NCBI RefSeq assembly: GCF_001426185.1
Contig: NZ_LMRP01000002.1
Coordinates: 496,157 to 560,156, forward strand
DNA from: Rhodococcus sp. Leaf247
Lineage (GTDB): Bacteria; Actinomycetota; Actinomycetes; Mycobacteriales; Mycobacteriaceae
Direction of reading: 5' to 3'
Length of the DNA stretch: 64,000 nucleotides
Part shown: positions 1-9,855 of the stretch, one piece after another
Position numbering within the stretch: position 1 is the stretch's first letter
How the letters are laid out: each line of letters opens with the position of its first letter
Translations under genes and position numbers: made by a program
Notes under the pieces: model-generated
What the model saw: only the letters and a program-made list of their open reading frames with translations
The model's database searches: none
What the model was told of the DNA's origin: nothing

Positions 1-1049
1 CGCTGACGGCGCAACGCCCCGGTCAGCTCGAGCTGGGCACGCGACGCGGACTCGGCGACCGTGCAACTGGGAGGCAGCGCGATACGCAGCGGGACGACGT
101 TGGACACCATGCCGCCGGAGCGCCGCATCACGGCGGTGGTGCGCGCGGAGACGGGCAGGCTGAGCACGGCGTCCTCGGTGCCGGTCATCCGGGCGACGAA
201 GGCGGCGAACGCGGCCACGACGAAGGGTGCCGACGCGGTGCCGAGCTCGGTCACGCGGGCGTCCAGCCGCTCGGCGAGGTCCTCCGACACGTACCCGCCG
301 GCGATCAGGGCGGGCGAGGTGGGCGGCGCCGTGATCGGCGAGAGCGACGGCGGGTCGGGCAGGCTGCGGACCTTCTCCGCCCAGTAGGCGCCGTCCTTCT
401 CGAAGCGCTCGGAGGAGCGGTACTTCGCGTCGTCCTCGTACAGGTTGTGCAGATCGACCGCCTTCGACGGTTCGACCTCCACGCCGTCGACAGCGGCCGA
501 GTAGAGCGCGGCCGTGCGCTGGATCATCGTCATCGCGCCGAACCCGTCGAGAGCGACGTGGTGGATGCGGGAGTACCAGAACCAGCGCTTGTCGGACAGC
601 TGCAGGACGTGCGAGACGACGAGTCGATCCACCAGCATGTCCACGGGCGCGCTGTACTCGCGCGTCATCCAGGCCATGGCCGCGGCCTCGGGGTCGTCCT
701 CCGACCGCAGATCGAGGTAGGAGACGTGGTCGTCGATGCTCAGGTCGACGTACTGGAACGGCTCGCCGTCGACCTCGGTCAGACGGAGGTAGCCCGATCC
801 GAACTCCCGACCGGCGCGATCGAGCGCGTCGTTCAACAGCTGGAGGTCGAGCTCACCGTTCAGCTCGACGTAGTGCGCGATCGCGATGGGGACGTCGCCC
901 GCCAACTGCTGCGCGAACCAGATTCCTCGTTGGGCACCGGAGAGAGGGAAAGCCCCCTCCGGAAGCGTCGACTCGACCTGTCCGGGTTCGGTGCCCTCGG
1001 CACTGTCCGGGCGTGCATCGTTGCCGCCCGAGCGCGAATCGTCGTCCAC
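1..1049 (-). CDS. Non-ribosomal peptide synthetase, N-terminal condensation domain (partial)
   Basis: The reading frame runs off the left edge, so only the first 349 codons are present. After a polar N-terminus of about 35 residues, the translation shows the opening of a condensation domain (PLSGAQRGIWFAQQ), and then the catalytic HHxxxDG motif as HHVALDG at residues 163-169. Condensation domains join peptidyl and aminoacyl groups carried on neighbouring carrier proteins; adenylation and carrier domains would lie outside the window. The GTG at 1049 is chosen because an in-frame TAG lies two codons upstream and a GGGGAG ribosome site precedes it. A siderophore or lipopeptide product is possible, but no iron-box operator was recognised upstream. 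A stand-alone condensation-type acyltransferase cannot be excluded from the part visible. Confidence 0.85.
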   Translation of the reverse strand, partial: MDDDSRSGGNDARPDSAEGTEPGQVESTLPEGAFPLSGAQRGIWFAQQLAGDVPIAIAHYVELNGELDLQLLNDALDRAGREFGSGYLRLTEVDGEPFQYVDLSIDDHVSYLDLRSEDDPEAAAMAWMTREYSAPVDMLVDRLVVSHVLQLSDKRWFWYSRIHHVALDGFGAMTMIQRTAALYSAAVDGVEVEPSKAVDLHNLYEDDAKYRSSERFEKDGAYWAEKVRSLPDPPSLSPITAPPTSPALIAGGYVSEDLAERLDARVTELGTASAPFVVAAFAAFVARMTGTEDAVLSLPVSARTTAVMRRSGGMVSNVVPLRIALPPSCTVAESASRAQLELTGALRRQ

Positions 1050-1595
1050 GTTCTACTCCCCGTGTTCTCTCGTGACACCGCGAACGATCGCGTGGTCCCA
1101 GCTGTCCGAGCCGACCGTCGTCGACGATCCGTTCGGTGCGATTCCCCCGTTTCGCCCCGAACACTCGGTACTGCTGCCGTTGATTCTGTCGCTGCACCCC
1201 GCGTCTGCACTCCGGTATCCACTCGTGACGCCGGCGCCGAAGAGCGCGTCGTCGCGGGACAGGGACATGCAGTACCCATGCGCCACACCTGTGAGTAGTG
1301 ACGATGATCCGGCGAGGTTGATAGTGATCCCTTCGTTTGTCAGGCAGCCTTCCATGCTAGTTGACGCAGACGGGTGCATCCGAATTCGTGTCGCGGCACC
1401 GAAGCTCGGACCGCATGTCAGAGGGGGTGAACCGCTGGAAAACAACGCTCGGAACGGTCCGTCTACCCGCTTCTGCGGCGTTTCCACGACCTCGCGTGCG
1501 CAGCATTCGCGCTCCTGCGAACGGGAAGTTCTCCTGGACCGTGACCACGCTTCGACACTACCGCCGGGTAGGGACACCGCGCCGTCGCGCGAAGG
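1050..1595. other. Intergenic region upstream of the NRPS gene
   Basis: About 546 bases lie between the NRPS start and the amidohydrolase stop, with lower GC than the flanks. The open frames here have no recognisable protein family and poor codon character, so I call no gene. The region must hold the NRPS promoter, but I could not identify it. At 1571-1605, just past the amidohydrolase stop, arms gggacac and gtgtccc enclose a smaller cgcg/cgcg stem; this may be a terminator for the ethanolamine operon. Confidence 0.4.
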
Positions 1596-3086
1596 TCAGT
1601 GTCCCCGGTGCGTGACGCGCCCGCCGCTGACGGTGAGGACGACGGGGACGGCGCGCAGGTCCGCATTGGACACCACGTACGGCGACTCCGCGAGCACCAC
1701 CAGGTCGGCCGGTGAACCGATCGACACACCCGACCGGCCACCCGACGCCGCCGCCAGCGCGACGTCCATCGGTACTGCTTCCGCCGGTGTCCAGGACGGC
1801 CGCCCGTCGTCGGTGCGGAAGACGGCGTCGGCGATCGCCGAGCGTGGGTCGGGCGGCGATACCGGCGCGTCCGACCCGAACTGCAACCTCGCGCCGTGCG
1901 AGTGCAGCGAACCGTAGGGATAGGCCCGTGAGCGTCGGCCCCGCCACAACGTGTCGGCGACGTCTCGGTCGGTGACGGCGTGCTGCGGCTGGACCGACGC
2001 GACGACACCGAGTTCGGCGAACCTGTCGAGATCCTCCGGACGCACCTGCTGGGCGTGCTCCACGCGTCCACCGACCGGGGGATGGAGCCCCGCCGCCGCG
2101 GAGTCCCGCACCGTCTCGAACGCGTCGAGGACGACAGTGTTCGCGCGATCCCCGATCGCGTGGACCGCCGACGCGATGTGGCCGGCGGCGGCGCGGGTCA
2201 TCAGCCGAACCAGCTCCTCGTGATCGACCAGCAGCAGACCGTGCGATTCCTCCTCGTCGACCGAGTCGGGGTAGGCGTCGTGACAGCAGGCGGTCCTGGT
2301 GTTCAGCGATCCGTCCGCCATGATCTTGAGCGGCCCCATCCGCAGCCCACCGCCGGTGTCCGGTGCGACGTCACCCGTGCGATGTCCCGCCGCGAGCGTC
2401 TGCTCGAGCCACGTGGGCCATGTCGACGCACTGACCCGCACCGCGGGCTCACGGGCCGCGAACCGTCGCGTCCACGCCGTGATGTTGTCGTCGAACTCGA
2501 AGTCGAGCACTTCGGTCACACCCCGCGCCGCCAGATCCACGGTCCCGTCGCAGATGTAGCCGTCGAGCACGTCGCTCCCGACCCGAGCGTCGATCGCACT
2601 CCCCATCGCGATGGCCTCGTGGTCGCGGAAGACTCCGGTCGGGTGGTCGACACCGAGCTCGGACATCATGGCCGGGGACAACCACACCGTGTGCAGGTCC
2701 ATGCTGGTCACCGCGACCGAAACACCCGGTAGCGCCGACTCCAGCAGATCCTTGTGCGGCGCGTCCGCCCACAGTGCGCCCCGGAACCCCTGCGCACGAA
2801 CATCTCCCGTGGCACCCGATGCCACCAGCAGATCGACGAGGTGACGCGCCCCGGTGGCCGCGCCGACGTCGAAACGGCGCCGCGCGAGAGCCCACTGCGC
2901 CATGTGCACGTGCCCGTCGACGAAGCCCGGCAGAAGCACACCGCCCCGACCGTCGACCACGTCCTCCCCCGTGATCGACGGCAGTCGCTCGCCGGGTCGA
3001 GAGATCTCGGTGACCGTGTCACCGGTGATACGGACGTCCGACAGGGCGTCCCGCGCGGGATCGACCCGCACACGCTGAACAAGCAC
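1596..3086 (-). CDS. YtcJ-like metal-dependent amidohydrolase
   Basis: This 496-residue protein belongs to the amidohydrolase 3 (YtcJ-like) branch of the amidohydrolase superfamily. Visible landmarks are the N-terminal metal pair DGHVHMAQW near residue 58, the conserved stretch PLKIMADGSLNTRTA, a VHAIGDRAN histidine motif, VEHAQQV, and the late metal-binding aspartate in FGSDAPVSPPDP. No signal peptide is seen, so it should be cytoplasmic. The GTG start at 3086 lies 14 bases after the EutC stop on the same strand, so it is probably the last gene of the ethanolamine operon. Its substrate is unknown; family members hydrolyse amide or imine bonds, and an N-acylated ethanolamine is an attractive guess from context only. 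Confidence 0.85.
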   Translation of the reverse strand: MLVQRVRVDPARDALSDVRITGDTVTEISRPGERLPSITGEDVVDGRGGVLLPGFVDGHVHMAQWALARRRFDVGAATGARHLVDLLVASGATGDVRAQGFRGALWADAPHKDLLESALPGVSVAVTSMDLHTVWLSPAMMSELGVDHPTGVFRDHEAIAMGSAIDARVGSDVLDGYICDGTVDLAARGVTEVLDFEFDDNITAWTRRFAAREPAVRVSASTWPTWLEQTLAAGHRTGDVAPDTGGGLRMGPLKIMADGSLNTRTACCHDAYPDSVDEEESHGLLLVDHEELVRLMTRAAAGHIASAVHAIGDRANTVVLDAFETVRDSAAAGLHPPVGGRVEHAQQVRPEDLDRFAELGVVASVQPQHAVTDRDVADTLWRGRRSRAYPYGSLHSHGARLQFGSDAPVSPPDPRSAIADAVFRTDDGRPSWTPAEAVPMDVALAAASGGRSGVSIGSPADLVVLAESPYVVSNADLRAVPVVLTVSGGRVTHRGH

Positions 3087-3100
3087 GCCCGGAACTCTAG

Positions 3101-3826
3101 TCAGGTCAGTTCGCGAGACGAATCCTTCAGATCGACACCCGACCGTCCGAGCGTGCGTGCTCCCGCCACCAGCGACGCCGTCACCCGCGCCGCATGGTCG
3201 TAGTGCATGCCGCCGGGTGGGTGAATGTTCGAGATGCAGTTGCGCTCGGAGTCGTTGCGCCCGGGCTTCGGACCGTGCGTCAGGTAGATGCCGAGGCTGT
3301 CCGCAACCGAGAGTCCCGGCCGTTCACCGATGACGACGATGAGCGTCGACACGCCCAGTGCTGCTCCGACATGGTCTCCCAGCGCGACCCGCGCCTGGGT
3401 GGCGATCACCGGAGGTGCGATCGTGAACGTGCCCAGCGAGTCCTTCAGCGCAGCGAGCAATCCTGCGCCGTGATCCATCAGTGCCCGCGGGGACAGACCG
3501 TCGCACAACACGATTCCGATGTCCGCGTCGACCGTGTCTATTCCGGACAGGTCCTCGGGTTGCCGCCCCAGATCGGGGCGGCGCAGGTACTCGCTGCGGG
3601 TGGACGCCTTGCTGGACACGACCACCGGATCCCCGAGTCCGACCGCGGCGATCTCCCGGGCGAAGCTGTCGGTGTCGAGCGGCATGTGGACCGCGTCCCG
3701 TGCCGCGGCGTGGGCGGCACGGAACTCGAGCACCCGCGTCGTCGGCAGCGCGTCGCCCGCCCGACCGAGACCGATGCGCGCCTGCGTCGTCACGCGGAGG
3801 TCGGTCCAGAAGTCCGGGGTGCTCAT
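3101..3826 (-). CDS. eutC: Ethanolamine ammonia-lyase small subunit
   Basis: EutC pairs with EutB in the adenosylcobalamin-dependent enzyme that splits ethanolamine into acetaldehyde and ammonia. The 241-residue sequence starts MSTPDFWTDLRVTTQARIGLGRAGDALPT and contains the family stretches VLCDGLSPRAL, GERPGLSVADSLGIYLTHGPKPG and RNCISNIHPPGG. The last two are typical of the cobalamin-facing part of EutC. The ATG at 3826 overlaps the EutB stop by four bases (ATGA), which is strong support for the start and for translational coupling. No microcompartment shell genes and no EutA reactivase are in the window, so this looks like the short, shell-free actinobacterial pathway. Confidence 0.96.
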   Translation of the reverse strand: MSTPDFWTDLRVTTQARIGLGRAGDALPTTRVLEFRAAHAAARDAVHMPLDTDSFAREIAAVGLGDPVVVSSKASTRSEYLRRPDLGRQPEDLSGIDTVDADIGIVLCDGLSPRALMDHGAGLLAALKDSLGTFTIAPPVIATQARVALGDHVGAALGVSTLIVVIGERPGLSVADSLGIYLTHGPKPGRNDSERNCISNIHPPGGMHYDHAARVTASLVAGARTLGRSGVDLKDSSRELT

Positions 3827-5235
3827 GCCGGCGTCGTCAATGCTCGAAGGGGTGAGGTGGATGCGTCGATGGGCAGCACCCGTCCCGCGTCGTCGGTCAT
3901 TCCCAGCCGGTGCATCCACGCCTCGAACTCGGGAGCGGGCTTGAGGCCCAACACTTGTCGAACATAGAGGGCGTCGTGGAAGGACAGGCTCTGGTAACCC
4001 AGCATGATGTCGTCGGCACCGGGCACGGCGATGACGAAGGCGGCGCCCGCGGCACCGAGCAGCGTCAGCAACGTGTCCATGTCGTCCTGGTCGGCCTCGG
4101 CATGGTTGGTGTAGCAGACGTCGACACCCATGGGCAGACCCAGGATCTTGCCGCAGAAGTGATCCTCGAGTCCCGCGCGGATGATCTGCTTGCCATCGTA
4201 GAGGTACTCGGGTCCGATGAAGCCCACGACCGTGTTGACCAACAGCGGATCGAGCGCGCGGGCCAACCCGTACGCGCGGGTCTCGAGCGTCTGCTGATCG
4301 ACCGGCTTGCCGCCGGTCCCGAAGTGGGAGTTCGCGGACAGCGCCGAACCCTGGCCCGTCTCCAGGTACATGACGTTGTTCCCGACGGTGCCGCGGTGCA
4401 ACGACTTTCCCGCCTCGTTCGCTTCCAGGAGCATCGGCACCGTGACCCCGAAACTGGAGTTGGCACCCTCGGTTCCGGCGATGGACTGGAACACGAGATC
4501 CACCGGGACACCCTTGCCGATCAGGTCCACGGTGGTGGTGACGTGGGAGAGCACACACGACTGCACCGGGATTTCGAATCGCTGCCGGATTTCGTCGAGC
4601 AGGTACAGCAGATCGGCTGTCGCTGCGGGTGAGTCGGTCGCCGGGTTGATGCCGATGACGGCGTCGCCCGAGCCCATCAGCAGTCCGTCCAGGGTGGCTG
4701 CAGCGATACCGTGCGGGTCGTCCGTCGGGTGGTTGGGCTGCAGGCGGGTGGCCATCGTTCCGGGCAGACCGATGGTGGTGCGGAACGCGGAGATCACCGT
4801 CGCCGCCTTCGCCACCGCGATCAGGTCCTGGTTGCGCATGATCTTGCTCGTCGCGGCCACCATCTCCGGGGTGAGGCCCGGCGCGACGTCCCGCAGTGTG
4901 CGGGCGCTGTCGGGTTCCGCTGCGACCGTGAGCAACCAGTCCCGCAGACCGCCCACCGTCAGATGCGAGACCGCGTCGAACGCCTGCGCGTCGTGGCTGT
5001 CGATGATGAGGCGGGTGACCTCGTCGCTCTCGTACGGCACCACCTGCTCGTCGAGAAAGGTCTGCAACGGGAGATCCGCCAGAACCCACGCCGCGGCGGC
5101 ACGTTCGGCATCAGACTCCGCCGCGCATCCCGCGAGCTGATCGCCCGATCGCGCCGGGGTGGCCTTCGCCATCACCTCGACGAGTCCGTGAAAGGTGTAC
5201 GTGGTTCCCGAGATCTGCTGGTGGTACGTACTCAC
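3823..5235 (-). CDS. eutB: Ethanolamine ammonia-lyase large subunit
   Basis: EutB carries the TIM-barrel active site of ethanolamine ammonia-lyase; with EutC and adenosylcobalamin it releases acetaldehyde and ammonia. The 470 residues are close to the usual length of about 455-465. They contain the family hallmarks KIMRNQDLI, GTMATRLQPNHPTDD, GSGDAVIGINPATDS and YLETGQGSALSANSHFG. The GTG start at 5235 (VSTYHQQISGTTY) overlaps the permease stop by four bases. Its position directly behind an ethanolamine-type permease supports ethanolamine use as a carbon or nitrogen source. The need for cobalamin makes the Ni/Co transporter at 19077-20177 a possible though unproven supplier of cobalt. Confidence 0.97.
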   Translation of the reverse strand: MSTYHQQISGTTYTFHGLVEVMAKATPARSGDQLAGCAAESDAERAAAAWVLADLPLQTFLDEQVVPYESDEVTRLIIDSHDAQAFDAVSHLTVGGLRDWLLTVAAEPDSARTLRDVAPGLTPEMVAATSKIMRNQDLIAVAKAATVISAFRTTIGLPGTMATRLQPNHPTDDPHGIAAATLDGLLMGSGDAVIGINPATDSPAATADLLYLLDEIRQRFEIPVQSCVLSHVTTTVDLIGKGVPVDLVFQSIAGTEGANSSFGVTVPMLLEANEAGKSLHRGTVGNNVMYLETGQGSALSANSHFGTGGKPVDQQTLETRAYGLARALDPLLVNTVVGFIGPEYLYDGKQIIRAGLEDHFCGKILGLPMGVDVCYTNHAEADQDDMDTLLTLLGAAGAAFVIAVPGADDIMLGYQSLSFHDALYVRQVLGLKPAPEFEAWMHRLGMTDDAGRVLPIDASTSPLRALTTPA

Positions 5236-6662
5236 CCGAGTTCGTCCTCGGCAGCGGCGAGCGCCGCGAACTCCTCGTCCGGAGAGTTGGCCACCAAGTG
5301 GTGGCGGCTGTAGACGCCGAAGTAGACCATGAAGAGCGCGAAGACGACCAGGCACCACAGCGCCGCCTGGCTGTCCACGAGGAACGTCGCGATCACGGCG
5401 AAGGCCGCGATGACGAGCGCGAATCCGGTCGTGACGGTGCCGCCCGGGGTGCGGTACGGACGCGGCATGTCGGGCTCACGGCGACGGAGCACGATGTGGC
5501 TCACCATCATCAGAACGTAGCTCAGCGCTGCCCCGAAGACGGCCATGTTCAACAACATCGAGCCCTTGCCGGTGAACGTCAGGGCGAAGCCGATGATGCC
5601 GGGCACGATCAGCGCCAGCGTCGGCGCCTTCCGGCTGTTGACCACCGACATCGACTTCGGCAGGTAGCCGGCGCGGCTCAGCGCGAACAGCTGCCGGGAG
5701 TAGGCATACATGATGGAGAAGAAGCTGGCGATCAGACCGGCGAGACCGATGTAGTTGACCACCGTCGCGGCGCCGCTGTCTCCCAGCGCCTCCACCAACG
5801 GGTTGCCCGACGCCTGCATCGCGTCGGCACCGCCGGCGCCCGTCACGAGGATCAGCATCGCGGTCGCGGTGACCAGCAGAACTGCCATCGCCGCGATGAT
5901 GCCGCGCGGCACGTTGCGCGCCGGATCCTTCGCTTCCTCGGCAGCGAGCGGCACGCCCTCGATGGCGAGGAAGAACCAGATGGCGAACGGTACGGCGGCC
6001 CAGATTCCCAGGTAGCCCATCGGCAGGAAGCTCGACGCGCCCGCGGCGTCCGTCGGGGCGATGTCGGTGAGGTTCGAGGCGTCGAACTGGAAGACCGCGG
6101 CGACCGCGAAGATCACGAGGCCGACGAGAGCGATGCCGGTGATGACGAACATGACCTTCAGCGCCTCGCCCACACCGGCGAGGTGCACGCCGATGAAGAT
6201 GGCGTAGACGGCGAGGTACACCCACCACCCGTCGGTGATCCCGAACAAGCCGAGCGACTCGACGTACGCACCGATGAACGTTGCGATGGCCGCGGGGGCG
6301 ATCGCGTACTCGATGAGAATGGCTGTGCCGGTAGCGAACCCACCCCACGGTCCGAGCGCGCGCCGGGCGAACGTGTACCCGCCGCCCGCGGCCGGGAGCG
6401 CCGACGACATCTCCGCCATGCCCAGCACCATCGCCAGGTACATGCCGGCGATCAGGATGCCCGCGATCAGCAGACCACCGAAACCACCCTGCTCGAGCCC
6501 GAAGTTCCACCCCGAATAGTCACCCGAGATGACGTAGCTGACGCCCAACCCTGCCAGCAGCACCCACCCCGCACTGCCGGTCTTGAGCGTGCGCTTGGCC
6601 AGGTAGTCGGACGATTCTGCCTGAGAATCGGACGCTACGGGGCGCGGTTCCTTCACGGCCAT
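5232..6662 (-). CDS. Ethanolamine permease, APC superfamily
   Basis: This 476-residue polytopic membrane protein has about twelve hydrophobic segments and the amino acid/polyamine/organocation fold. It resembles the ethanolamine permeases that accompany shell-free eutBC pairs, with SGDYSGWNFGLEQGGFGG in the first helix region and MAEMSSALPAAGGGYTFARRALGPWGGF, the consensus amphipathic region. It would import ethanolamine across the cell membrane. It is the first gene of the permease-eutB-eutC-amidohydrolase operon, with four-base overlaps to eutB. The ATG at 6662 is followed by a hydrophilic N-terminus before the first helix. Regulation is probably through the element at 6718-6734, which is shared with the aldehyde dehydrogenase promoter. 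Confidence 0.92.
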   Translation of the reverse strand: MAVKEPRPVASDSQAESSDYLAKRTLKTGSAGWVLLAGLGVSYVISGDYSGWNFGLEQGGFGGLLIAGILIAGMYLAMVLGMAEMSSALPAAGGGYTFARRALGPWGGFATGTAILIEYAIAPAAIATFIGAYVESLGLFGITDGWWVYLAVYAIFIGVHLAGVGEALKVMFVITGIALVGLVIFAVAAVFQFDASNLTDIAPTDAAGASSFLPMGYLGIWAAVPFAIWFFLAIEGVPLAAEEAKDPARNVPRGIIAAMAVLLVTATAMLILVTGAGGADAMQASGNPLVEALGDSGAATVVNYIGLAGLIASFFSIMYAYSRQLFALSRAGYLPKSMSVVNSRKAPTLALIVPGIIGFALTFTGKGSMLLNMAVFGAALSYVLMMVSHIVLRRREPDMPRPYRTPGGTVTTGFALVIAAFAVIATFLVDSQAALWCLVVFALFMVYFGVYSRHHLVANSPDEEFAALAAAEDELG

Positions 6663-6701
6663 GGGTGAGCCTCTTTCGGAGTGTGGGCGGGTGGTGAGGT
6701 G

Positions 6702-6734
6702 AGGCTAGGACTGCCGTGTTGCGGGGACGTTGCG
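6702..6734 (-). promoter_or_regulatory. Ethanolamine operon promoter with shared GCAAC-type activator site
   Basis: Read on the minus strand, CGCAACGT-N4-GCAAC spans 6734 to 6718, and the -10-like hexamer TAGCCT lies ten bases further at 6707-6702, about 40 bases before the permease ATG. The two GCAAC halves are spaced one helical turn (11 bases) apart and occupy the -35 position, where no good -35 hexamer exists. The same element, with the same invariant bases, is found before the aldehyde dehydrogenase at 9839-9855. No cobalamin riboswitch-like structure was seen in this leader. Function as an activator site is inferred from the duplication and placement. Confidence 0.55.
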
Positions 6735-6748
6735 ATTGTTTTTCCACT

Positions 6749-6791
6749 GGACGGTGCGCTGACCCGCGGGAACCGCGGCTGCGCGCACCCG
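6749..6791. repeat. Direct repeat copy A (hairpin repeat) upstream of AbiEi gene
   Basis: This 43-base sequence matches 7669-7711 at 39 of 43 positions in the same orientation. It can form an imperfect hairpin, with outer arm ggtgcgc against gcgcacc, inner arm ccgcgg against ccgcgg, and loop gaa. It lies between the divergent ethanolamine permease and AbiEi genes, while copy B covers the end of the AbiEi gene. The gene is therefore bracketed by two copies of its own 3' hairpin. Copy A has more stem mismatches than copy B, as expected of a decayed copy. Confidence 0.85.
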
Positions 6792-6828
6792 GCGGAACCA
6801 GGAGTGCCGACGCATCCGTCCAACGCCT

Positions 6829-7692
6829 GTGATCGATCGACTTCTCGCGCTCCACGACGGTGTCATCACCGCGAAGCAAGCTCACGACGCCGGGGTGAGC
6901 CAGGACGCGATCGATCGACGCGTCCGAGCCGGCAGATGGCGTCGCGTCACGCGAGGCGTCTACGTCGCCTGTGACAGACCGTGGACGGATGCCGCCCGTG
7001 TGCGGTGCGCCGCGTACTGGGCCGGCGACGGGGCCGTGGTGACATCGGTCAGTGCCGCGTACTGGCACGGACTCGTTTCGGTTGCACCACGCATCGTCGA
7101 TGTCACGGTCCCGCGCGGAGGACGGAGTAGGGCACCGTCGGGTGTTCGGGTGCGGCGCCGGAACCTCGACCCCGCCGATGTGGTGGCGATCCGCGGAATC
7201 CGCGTCACAGCCTCGGGTCTCACGGTTCTCGAAGCGTCCGAGGAGATGGGGATGAGCATCGTCGACGTCGCCCTGCGTGGGCGGATGTCGCCGTCCGTGC
7301 TCCGGCGCGCACACGATCGGAACCCTCGGCGACGTGGCGCCCCCGCGGCCGAGAAGCTTCTCGTGGCAGCGGAGGGAGGAACTCGGTCGGAAGCCGAGCG
7401 GCTCTTCGTCGCCGTGATGCGCGACGGCCGCATCACGGGGTTCCTGGTCAACTTTCCGTGGCGCGGCTACGTGCTGGACTTCGTGTTCCTCGACGAACGC
7501 GTCTGCATCGAGATCGACGGCTGGGCCTTCCATTCGGACCCCACCGCCTTTCACCGAGACCGAACTCGGCAGAACGTCGTCGTTCAGGAGTGGACGGTGC
7601 TGCGATACACCTGGCGCGACCTCACACAGAGACCCGACGAGGTGATCGCCGAAGTTCGAGCGACGCTCGGACGGTGCGCTGAACCGCGGTAA
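6829..7692 (+). CDS. AbiEi-type antitoxin-domain protein with C-terminal DUF559 nuclease-like domain
   Basis: The 287-residue protein has two parts. Residues 1-60 form a winged-helix region like the type IV antitoxin AbiEi N-terminus (LLALHDGVITAKQAHDAGVSQDAIDRRVR, then WRRVTRGVYV). The C-terminal 90 residues resemble DUF559, a Vsr/restriction-endonuclease-like fold, with SEAERLFVAVMRDGRI, YVLDFVFLDERVCIEIDGWAFH, and HRDRTRQN. The D, E and D residues around DFVFLDERVCIEIDG are in the usual metal-site positions. No toxin partner is adjacent, so it is an orphan, as such actinobacterial genes often are. The GTG start at 6829 precedes the helix-turn-helix region directly. The stop codon lies inside repeat copy B. 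Transcription-factor-like or nuclease activity are both possible; neither can be proved here. Confidence 0.75.
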   Translation: MIDRLLALHDGVITAKQAHDAGVSQDAIDRRVRAGRWRRVTRGVYVACDRPWTDAARVRCAAYWAGDGAVVTSVSAAYWHGLVSVAPRIVDVTVPRGGRSRAPSGVRVRRRNLDPADVVAIRGIRVTASGLTVLEASEEMGMSIVDVALRGRMSPSVLRRAHDRNPRRRGAPAAEKLLVAAEGGTRSEAERLFVAVMRDGRITGFLVNFPWRGYVLDFVFLDERVCIEIDGWAFHSDPTAFHRDRTRQNVVVQEWTVLRYTWRDLTQRPDEVIAEVRATLGRCAEPR

Positions 7693-7711
7693 CCGCGGCT
7701 CAGCGCACCCG
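7669..7711. repeat. Direct repeat copy B, strong hairpin at convergent gene ends
   Basis: This copy encodes the last residues of the AbiEi protein (…RCAEPR) and its TAA stop, which forms the loop. The stem pairs ggtgcgctg with cagcgcacc and accgcgg with ccgcggc/t, giving 17 of 18 pairs with loop taa. It ends two bases before the DUF779 stop codon, so it could terminate transcription from both sides. See copy A at 6749-6791. Confidence 0.85.
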
Positions 7712-7713
7712 AC

Positions 7714-8240
7714 TCATCCCTGTATCGCCATCCCCGGCACCGGGCAGGCGTCCGCTGCCTCGGCGACGACGATGGACTCGGTGGGGACGGGCGGACGAGC
7801 ACCCTCCTCCCACTGCGCACCGGTGAGGGGTTCCTGAGCCTCGAGTTCCGCGTTCTCCTCGGGGGTGTAGGCGCGGCCACGACTGAGGAACCGCAGCCCC
7901 TCCGGCGTCTCGAGGGAGAAGCCGCTACCCCGGCCCGGCACCACGTCGAGCACCATCTGGGTGTGCTTCCACGCCTGGAATTGCGACCCCGAGATCCACA
8001 CGGGAACCAGGTCGCTGCCGGTCGGGAGGTCGTCGGCGACGGTGCCGACCTCCGCCCGCAGATCGAGGATGCCGAGCAGGACGTCGCGGTCCCCGACGAT
8101 GAATTCGCCTGCGGGATAACACATCGGCGACGACCCGTCACAGCATCCACCGCTCTGATGCATCATCAGGGCGCCGTGGAGACCGCCGAGGCGACGGAGA
8201 AGCTCCATCGCCCCGGCGGTTGCTTTGAGCCTCGGGAGCA

Positions 8241-8241
<1 letters not shown>
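7714..8241 (-). CDS. DUF779 protein linked to aldehyde dehydrogenase
   Basis: This 175-residue protein carries the DUF779 domain in roughly its first 120 residues, with the conserved cysteine-rich stretch HQSGGCCDGSSPMC near residues 28-41 and later ISGSQFQAWKHTQM. The biochemical role of DUF779 is not established. Its genes are repeatedly found next to acetaldehyde dehydrogenases of the ExaC type, as here, so a role in enzyme maturation or metal/redox handling is plausible. The start ATG at 8241 shares one base with the dehydrogenase stop (TGATG), pointing to translational coupling. The C-terminal 50 residues are acidic and look like an extension beyond the domain. Confidence 0.85.
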
Positions 8242-9764
<1,523 letters not shown>

Positions 9765-9790
9765 CGAACGTGCTCCTTCGTCGGTGATAC

Positions 9791-9810
9791 GCCCCCGAGT
9801 GATCGGGGGC
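9791..9810 (-). promoter_or_regulatory. Hairpin in aldehyde dehydrogenase leader
   Basis: Arms gcccccga and tcgggggc form a perfect 8-base stem with a four-base loop (gtga), between the proposed -10 at 9822-9827 and the ribosome site. It lies in the 5' untranslated region and could affect message stability or translation; no regulatory test is possible from sequence alone. Confidence 0.5.
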
Positions 9811-9821
9811 TGTGATGTGGA

Positions 9822-9855
9822 ACACTAGAACGCGGACAGTTGCAACTACGTTGCG
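9822..9855 (-). promoter_or_regulatory. Aldehyde dehydrogenase promoter with shared GCAAC-type activator site
   Basis: On the minus strand CGCAACGT-N4-GCAAC covers 9855 to 9839, followed after eleven bases by the -10-like TAGTGT at 9827-9822. The layout repeats that of the ethanolamine promoter at 6702-6734. The site contains the perfect ten-base palindrome agttgcaact (9838-9847), which is not conserved in the other promoter, so the conserved direct GCAAC pair is the better candidate contact. It ends at the last base before the stop codon of the GAF regulator. Confidence 0.55.

Noticed and set aside
1053..1577. A 174-codon minus-strand frame between the NRPS and amidohydrolase genes.
   Set aside because: No ribosome site, no family similarity and serine/glycine/arginine-rich composition; treated as intergenic.
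1050..1595. An IdeR-type iron box that would mark the NRPS as a siderophore gene.
   Set aside because: No recognisable TTAGG-type palindrome was found in this gap on either strand.
6663..6828. A cobalamin riboswitch upstream of the B12-dependent ethanolamine genes.
   Set aside because: No B12-box-like conserved sequence or long structured leader is visible; the GCAAC element explains the region better.
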